This document shows positions 59,989 to 64,000 of a stretch of 64,000 nt of DNA, piece after piece. The notes under the pieces were generated by a model. That model did not search any database. It had not been told where the DNA came from and worked only from the letters and a program-made list of their open reading frames with translations. The stretch lies in NCBI GenBank assembly GCA_963740395.1, contig CAVUEP010000006.1:1-64000 (forward strand). Reading direction: 5' to 3'. How positions within the stretch are numbered: the first letter of the stretch is position 1; every line of letters starts with the position of its first letter. Made by a program: the position numbers and the translations under genes. Origin of the DNA: CADEEN01 sp963740395 (lineage in GTDB: Bacteria > Pseudomonadota > Gammaproteobacteria > Burkholderiales > Burkholderiaceae_C).

Positions 59989-61823
59989 CCTTCGCGCTCC
60001 AGGTGGGCGCCGGCGTCGTCGCGGCCGGTGACGCGGCGTGCCGCGGCGAGCTCGGCGTCGAGGTCGAAGCCCGGCGTGAAGGTCGGCGATTGCAGGCGCC
60101 GTTCATAGGCGGGGCGGAAGCGCAGCAGCGTGTCGCGCAGAGGGTTCGTGGCCGAGGCGCCGAGGCCGCAGTGCGTGCTGCCATGAAGCAGCGCCTCGAG
60201 CTCGTGCAGTTCGGCCTCGTCGAACAGCGAGCCGTGGCCCGCGGCGAGCTTGTCCATGCGGCGCACGACAAGCTCCGTGCCGACGCGGCACGGCGTGCAG
60301 AAGCCGCAGCTCTCGTGGGCAAAGAAATGGGCGAAGCTGCGTGCGGTCTCGAACATGTCGCGGGTCTGGTCGAAGACCATGAAGGCGCCGGCAGTCGGCA
60401 CATCGTCGAACCCGATGCGGCGGCCGAACTCGTGCGCCGCCAGGCACAGGCCCGAGGGGCCGCCGACCTGCACCGCCTGCGCGCTGCGTTGCGGCGTCGT
60501 TGCGCCGCAGTCGTGCAGGATCTGCTCGAGCGTTACACCGAACGGGTACTCGTAGACGCCCGGCCGCTCGCAGTCGCCGCTGACCGAGTGCAGCTTGGTG
60601 CCACTGCTCTGGGCCGTGCCGATCGCAGCCCAGGCGGCGCCGCCCTGTGCCGCAATGTGCGCAGCGGCGCAGAAGGTCTCGACGTTGTTGACAATGGTCG
60701 GCGCCCCGAGATAGCCGCGCTCCACCGGAAACGGCGGCCGGATGCGCGGCGTGCCGCGCTTGCCTTCGAGCGACTCGATCAGCGAGCTCTCCTCGCCGCA
60801 GACATAGGCGCCGGCACCGAGGTGGATGGCGATGTCGAAGTCGAAGCCCTCGGTGCCCAGGATTTGCTTGCCGAGCAAGCCGGCAGTGCGGCGCCGCGCG
60901 AGCGCCTCCAGCAGCGACTCGAGCAGGTAGCGGTACTCGCCGCGCAGGTAGATGAAGCCCTGCCGTGCGTCGAGCAGGCGCGCAGCGACCGTCATGCCTT
61001 CGATCACCGCGTCGGCCTGCAGGGTCAGCAGCACGCGGTCCTTGAAGGTGCCGGGTTCGCCCTCGTCGGCATTGCAGACCACCACGCGGCGCTGCGCGGG
61101 CGCCACGGGCGCACGCAGGCACAGGCGCCACTTGGTGGCGGTCGCAAAGCCGGCGCCACCGCGACCGCGCAGCTTCGAGGCCTCGAGTTCGTCGAGCGTG
61201 GACGCCGCGCCACGTGCCAGCGTCGCCCGCAGCGCCTGTCCCTGCATCGGCGCCGCGGCGAGCAGCACGTCGGCGCGCCGCACCTGCGGATCGACTCGCT
61301 GCCACGCGGACGGCCAATCGGTAACCGGCACGCGGGCCTGCACCAGGTTGGCCAGCTCGACCACGCGCTGGTCGTCCATGCGCGTCAGTACCTGGTGCTG
61401 GTTGACAAGCAGCGCCGGACCCTGGTCGCCCATGCCGATGCACGAGGCAAAGCCCACGCTGGCAAGCGCGCCCGCTTCGGCCTCGCCGCGCCGCACGCCG
61501 AGCAAGCGGCAAAGCTCGCGCGCGTGCATGCGGCTACCGAGCATGCGGTCGGTGACGTTGTCGCTCCAGAGGAAGTGATAGCGACCGACCGGGCGCAGGT
61601 GCAGGAAACGATAGAAGCTCGCCACGCCTTCGACGATGGCCGGCGTCAGGCCCACGCCAGCTGCAATGCGCGCGATCAACTCGCGGGGCAGCCAGCCGCT
61701 CTCGGCCTGAACGTCGCGCAGAATCTGCACCAGCGCCTCGCGACGGGCGCCGTGGCGGCGCAGCGCGCTGTCAACGGACGCCGGACCGTGATCCAGCGTG
61801 GACTCGGTATGGGCCTCAGCCAT
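59985..61823 (-). CDS. hoxF: NAD-reducing hydrogenase diaphorase large subunit HoxF
   Basis: A 612-residue flavoprotein that reduces NAD+. Residues about 1-170 are NuoE-like (ILRDVQAESGWLPRELIARI, GVASFYRFLHLRPVGRY), and the rest is NuoF-like. KLRGRGGAGFATATKWR and CNADEGEPGTFKDR bind FMN, GAYVCGEESSLIESLEGKRG is the NAD site, and the [4Fe-4S] site is ESCGFCTPCRVGTE with a final Cys in STHCGLG. MAEAHTES at 61823 is the likely start. First gene of the hox-hyp operon. A TTGACT hexamer on the minus strand at 61865-61870 could be a -35 box, but no good -10 follows. Confidence 0.96.
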   Translation of the reverse strand: MAEAHTESTLDHGPASVDSALRRHGARREALVQILRDVQAESGWLPRELIARIAAGVGLTPAIVEGVASFYRFLHLRPVGRYHFLWSDNVTDRMLGSRMHARELCRLLGVRRGEAEAGALASVGFASCIGMGDQGPALLVNQHQVLTRMDDQRVVELANLVQARVPVTDWPSAWQRVDPQVRRADVLLAAAPMQGQALRATLARGAASTLDELEASKLRGRGGAGFATATKWRLCLRAPVAPAQRRVVVCNADEGEPGTFKDRVLLTLQADAVIEGMTVAARLLDARQGFIYLRGEYRYLLESLLEALARRRTAGLLGKQILGTEGFDFDIAIHLGAGAYVCGEESSLIESLEGKRGTPRIRPPFPVERGYLGAPTIVNNVETFCAAAHIAAQGGAAWAAIGTAQSSGTKLHSVSGDCERPGVYEYPFGVTLEQILHDCGATTPQRSAQAVQVGGPSGLCLAAHEFGRRIGFDDVPTAGAFMVFDQTRDMFETARSFAHFFAHESCGFCTPCRVGTELVVRRMDKLAAGHGSLFDEAELHELEALLHGSTHCGLGASATNPLRDTLLRFRPAYERRLQSPTFTPGFDLDAELAAARRVTGRDDAGAHLEREG

Positions 61824-61990
61824 CCGGCATTGCAACCCGATTGGATGCACGGGCGCTTGCGCTAAGTCAAGCCGGGGGCTGACGGTCAGCGTGGCGCAGG
61901 CCATCTGGCCTGCAGCGAGCGCGCGCGCAGCGGGGACCCGATCGTCACCTCGAGCGATGCCGCTGCGGTCTTCGCGGCCCCGGCCCAATG

Positions 61991-62021
61991 ACAAACGGCC
62001 TGGACGATGCGTCCAAGCCGT
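61991..62021 (-). terminator. Rho-independent terminator of tRNA-Phe
   Basis: On the minus strand ACGGCTTGGACG pairs with CGTCCAGGCCGT around a CAT loop (12 pairs with one G-T), followed by TTTGT. It starts 10 bases after the tRNA 3' end. Confidence 0.8.
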
Positions 62022-62030
62022 TGATTTGAT

Positions 62031-62106
62031 TGGTGGCCAAGGGCGGAATCGAACCACCGACACGCGGATTTTCAATCCGCTGCTCTACCAACTGAGCTAC
62101 TTGGCC
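62031..62106 (-). tRNA. tRNA-Phe (anticodon GAA)
   Basis: A 76-nt cloverleaf with the CCA end encoded. The acceptor stem GGCCAAG pairs with CTTGGCC, the D arm contains AGCTCAGTTGGTAGAGC, the anticodon loop is TTGAAAA (anticodon GAA) on a GCGGA/TCCGC stem, and the T arm carries GGTTCGATTCC. Confidence 0.97.
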
Positions 62107-62200
62107 TGTAAGGGAGGCGAATTATAGCCAGTGGCCTCGGGCCGGGCACCGCGGCCGGACCTGCACCGCCACGCAGCGCGCGCTTGCCGACGTCGCAGGC

Positions 62201-62944
62201 TCAGCCGCCGCCGCGCTTGTTGCGCGTCAGGTCCACGCCCAGCTGCTTGAGCTTGCGATAGAGGTGAGTGCGCTCAAGCCCGGTCTTCTCGGCCACGCGC
62301 GTCATGGAACCGCTCTCGCGGGCCAGATGGAACTCGAAGTAGCTCTTCTCGAAGGCGTCTCGCGCCTCGCGCAAAGGGCGATCGAGCCCGAAGCTCTGCT
62401 CGCTTTGCGGGCCCAACGGCTGCGCCATGACATGCACATGCTGGCCTACCAGCTGCGGCACGGCGTCATTCAGGTAGCCGATGTCGGCGCGCATGGGTAT
62501 CACCGATGCGCCCGGCTGCGCCGCCACGCCCTGGCTGGTCGCCACCGCTTGCAGCGACACAGGGGCCGCGCGCGGCAGCACCGGCTTGGTCAGCGCCTGT
62601 TCGACGGCTCGCAGCAGCTTCTGCAGCGTGATCGGCTTTTCCAGGAACGCCATGGCGCCGAACTTGGTGGCCTCGACCGCCGTGTCGATGGTGCCGTGGC
62701 CGCTCATCATGATCACCGGCATGGTCAGCAGGCCGCTGGCGCCCCACTCCTTGAGCAGCGAGATGCCGTCCACGTCGGGCATCCAGATGTCGAGCAGAAC
62801 CAGCTCAGGCTTGAGCCGGTCGCGCACGGCGCGCGCCTGCGCGGCGTTCTCCGCCAACTCGACCGCATGACCCTCGTCGGTGAGGATTTCCGATAACAGG
62901 GCGCGAATACCGAGTTCGTCGTCAACTACAAGAATGGTGGCCAT
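62201..62944 (-). CDS. NtrX-like response regulator without an AAA+ domain
   Basis: A 247-residue regulator with an N-terminal REC domain (phospho-Asp52 in LLDIWMPDVDG, MSGHGTIDTA, Lys in FLEKPITLQ) and a C-terminal Fis-type helix-turn-helix (SGSMTRVAEKTGLERTHLYR, about 212-231). The sigma-54 AAA+ domain of NtrX/NtrC is absent; a linker of about 75 residues rich in Gln, Val and Ala replaces it. Such short NtrX forms are frequent in Burkholderiales. It cannot activate sigma-54 promoters directly. It starts 6 bases after the stop of the kinase gene next to it, its likely partner. Confidence 0.88.
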   Translation of the reverse strand: MATILVVDDELGIRALLSEILTDEGHAVELAENAAQARAVRDRLKPELVLLDIWMPDVDGISLLKEWGASGLLTMPVIMMSGHGTIDTAVEATKFGAMAFLEKPITLQKLLRAVEQALTKPVLPRAAPVSLQAVATSQGVAAQPGASVIPMRADIGYLNDAVPQLVGQHVHVMAQPLGPQSEQSFGLDRPLREARDAFEKSYFEFHLARESGSMTRVAEKTGLERTHLYRKLKQLGVDLTRNKRGGG

Positions 62945-62950
62945 GAAAAC

Positions 62951-64000
62951 TCATTGCGCCTGCGGTGCCGCAAGCTGTGTGGGATCGACGCTCGGCACAG
63001 CGGCGAGGTTGGAAAATGATAACGAAACCTGGGCGCCGCCCGCGGGGCCCAGGCCATGGGCCTCGCCGCCGCCGCGATTGCCAATGCGAATCCGCGCGCC
63101 GTGTTCATCTGCGATCTTCTTGACCACTGCCAACCCCAGCCCTGTGCCCTTGCTCTTGGTCGTGACGTAGGGTTCGAACGCCCGCTTCAAGACCCTGTCG
63201 GAAAAACCTGGGCCATTGTCATGCACGGTCAAGCGCACTGCACGCGCCTCCCCCAGTTCGTTGCGCACTGGCTCTGTAACCACTTGCACCTGGCCGCCCT
63301 CACGATCGGCCACGGCATCCAGTCCGTTCTGAACCAGGTTGTGGATCACCTGGCGCAGCTGCGTGGCGTCGCCGACGATCCACGGCAGGTCCGTCGCGCA
63401 GGCAGAGACCAGGCGGCCATGCTCGATGGCGTCGCCATAGAGCACGAGCACCTCGGCCACCAGGGCGTTCAAGTCCAGTGGCGCGAGCTTGGCCGCCGGC
63501 AGTCGCGCATAGTCGCGGAACTCGTTCACCAGCTGCTTCATAGACTGCACCTGGTTCACGATCGTCGCCACCGAGCGCGCGAGCAGGTTGGCATCTTCGG
63601 GCTCCAGCTTGGCAGCGAGCTTGTGCTCGATGCGCTCGGCCGACAGCTGGATCGGCGTCAGCGGGTTCTTGATCTCATGGGCCAGGCGGCGGGCCACCTC
63701 GCTCCACGCCGCCGAGCGCTGCGCGGAGACGACCTCGGTGATGTCGTCAAAGACCAGCAACCTGGCGTCATGCGGCAGGGTGGCGCCGCGCAACAACAGA
63801 CTCAGGGCCTCCGCGCCCTGCAACTGCAATTCGAACGAGTCCTGCCAGTGGTCACGCTCGCCGGCTTCCGGGCTGGCACGGTGCAGCTCGAAGCGCTGCC
63901 ACACTGCGTGCGCCAGCGCCTCCAGGCCGGGCACGTCGGCCAACGTGCGGCCGCGGTAGGCCGACAGCGGCAGCTTCAGGATGCGCGTCGCGCCGGGGTT
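62951..64000 (-). CDS. NtrY-like sensor histidine kinase (N-terminus outside window)
   Basis: The C-terminal 350 residues of a membrane kinase. The frame is open to the right edge. It contains the end of a PAS domain (LVFDDITEVVSAQR), HisKA with the phospho-His in ARRLAHEIKNPLTPIQLSAE and a HATPase domain (NLVQNGLDAVADREGG, DNGPGF, KSKGTGLGLAVVKKIADEHG). HEIKNPLTPIQ is typical of NtrY kinases. The protein ends in a short non-conserved tail. Partner of the adjacent NtrX-like regulator. Confidence 0.92.
   Translation of the reverse strand, partial: NPGATRILKLPLSAYRGRTLADVPGLEALAHAVWQRFELHRASPEAGERDHWQDSFELQLQGAEALSLLLRGATLPHDARLLVFDDITEVVSAQRSAAWSEVARRLAHEIKNPLTPIQLSAERIEHKLAAKLEPEDANLLARSVATIVNQVQSMKQLVNEFRDYARLPAAKLAPLDLNALVAEVLVLYGDAIEHGRLVSACATDLPWIVGDATQLRQVIHNLVQNGLDAVADREGGQVQVVTEPVRNELGEARAVRLTVHDNGPGFSDRVLKRAFEPYVTTKSKGTGLGLAVVKKIADEHGARIRIGNRGGGEAHGLGPAGGAQVSLSFSNLAAVPSVDPTQLAAPQAQ

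Noticed and set aside
61824..61930. Sigma-54 promoter before hoxF
   Set aside because: No TGGC-N7-TTGC match with correct spacing was found on the minus strand.

Overview
The window is high-GC (roughly 65-70% by eye) and reads as chromosome of a betaproteobacterium of the order Burkholderiales, probably near Rubrivivax, Leptothrix or Sphaerotilaceae. The evidence is the gene order glyQ-glyS-gmhB-plsC-ygjP, a LiuR-type leucine regulon, an intergenic repeat family typical of that group, and an NtrX-like regulator without an AAA+ domain. The placement is inferred from gene content only.

Layout. 1-5.2 kb (+): glycyl-tRNA synthetase, GmhB, PlsC and a YgjP-type protein. 5.4-9.2 kb: an MBL hydrolase divergent from a MerR/LiuR regulator, thioesterase, isovaleryl-CoA dehydrogenase and a GNAT. 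9.2-11.3 kb: an inorganic-carbon module (PII-like SbtB, SbtA bicarbonate transporter, beta-carbonic anhydrase). 11.3-16.3 kb (+): aceK, thiolase, SDR and a second acyl-CoA dehydrogenase, ending in a 45-bp tandem repeat. 16.4-21 kb: ketopantoate-reductase-like protein, CoA ligase, SDR and a divergent BKACE enzyme, likely a beta-hydroxy/beta-keto acid route.

21.0-37.7 kb (-) is the most unusual part. Seven tightly packed or overlapping genes encode, in order of transcription, a GAF-HlyD membrane protein, a PqqD-M50 protease-HlyD fusion, a minimal SecA-like ATPase, a periplasmic adaptor, a giant LEPR-XLL/DUF4347/beta-helix/cadherin-like protein, a hybrid histidine kinase with Hpt, and a REC-GGDEF-EAL regulator. 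I read this as a candidate dedicated export pathway for the giant surface protein, co-expressed with its own c-di-GMP signalling pair. I know of no characterised counterpart.

37.8-47.2 kb (-): DsbA-like isomerase, rhodanese, then the leucine/isovalerate operon (MCC beta, GNAT-DinB fusion, methylglutaconyl-CoA hydratase, DUF4126, MCC alpha, HMG-CoA lyase), YbaK and DUF1289. With the isovaleryl-CoA dehydrogenase at 7.5 kb the route from isovaleryl-CoA to acetoacetate is complete. Matching 16-bp LiuR-like operators precede liuR and liuB. 47.4-50.3 kb (-): TrkH and TrkA. 50.4-51.8 kb (+): a small membrane protein and a Gfo/Idh/MocA oxidoreductase.

51.8-61.8 kb (-): a complete NAD-reducing [NiFe] hydrogenase operon, hoxFUYH, protease, hypABFCDE. 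With SbtA and carbonic anhydrase it suggests H2-dependent, possibly autotrophic growth; no RuBisCO is in the window. 62-64 kb (-): tRNA-Phe, an NtrX-like regulator and the 3' part of an NtrY-like kinase.

At least 27 single-base frame breaks interrupt otherwise well conserved genes, 24 of them between 29.7 and 49.6 kb. Conservation resumes at once on both sides of each, so I treat them as consensus indel errors, not pseudogenes. No gene-free stretch exceeds 300 bases.
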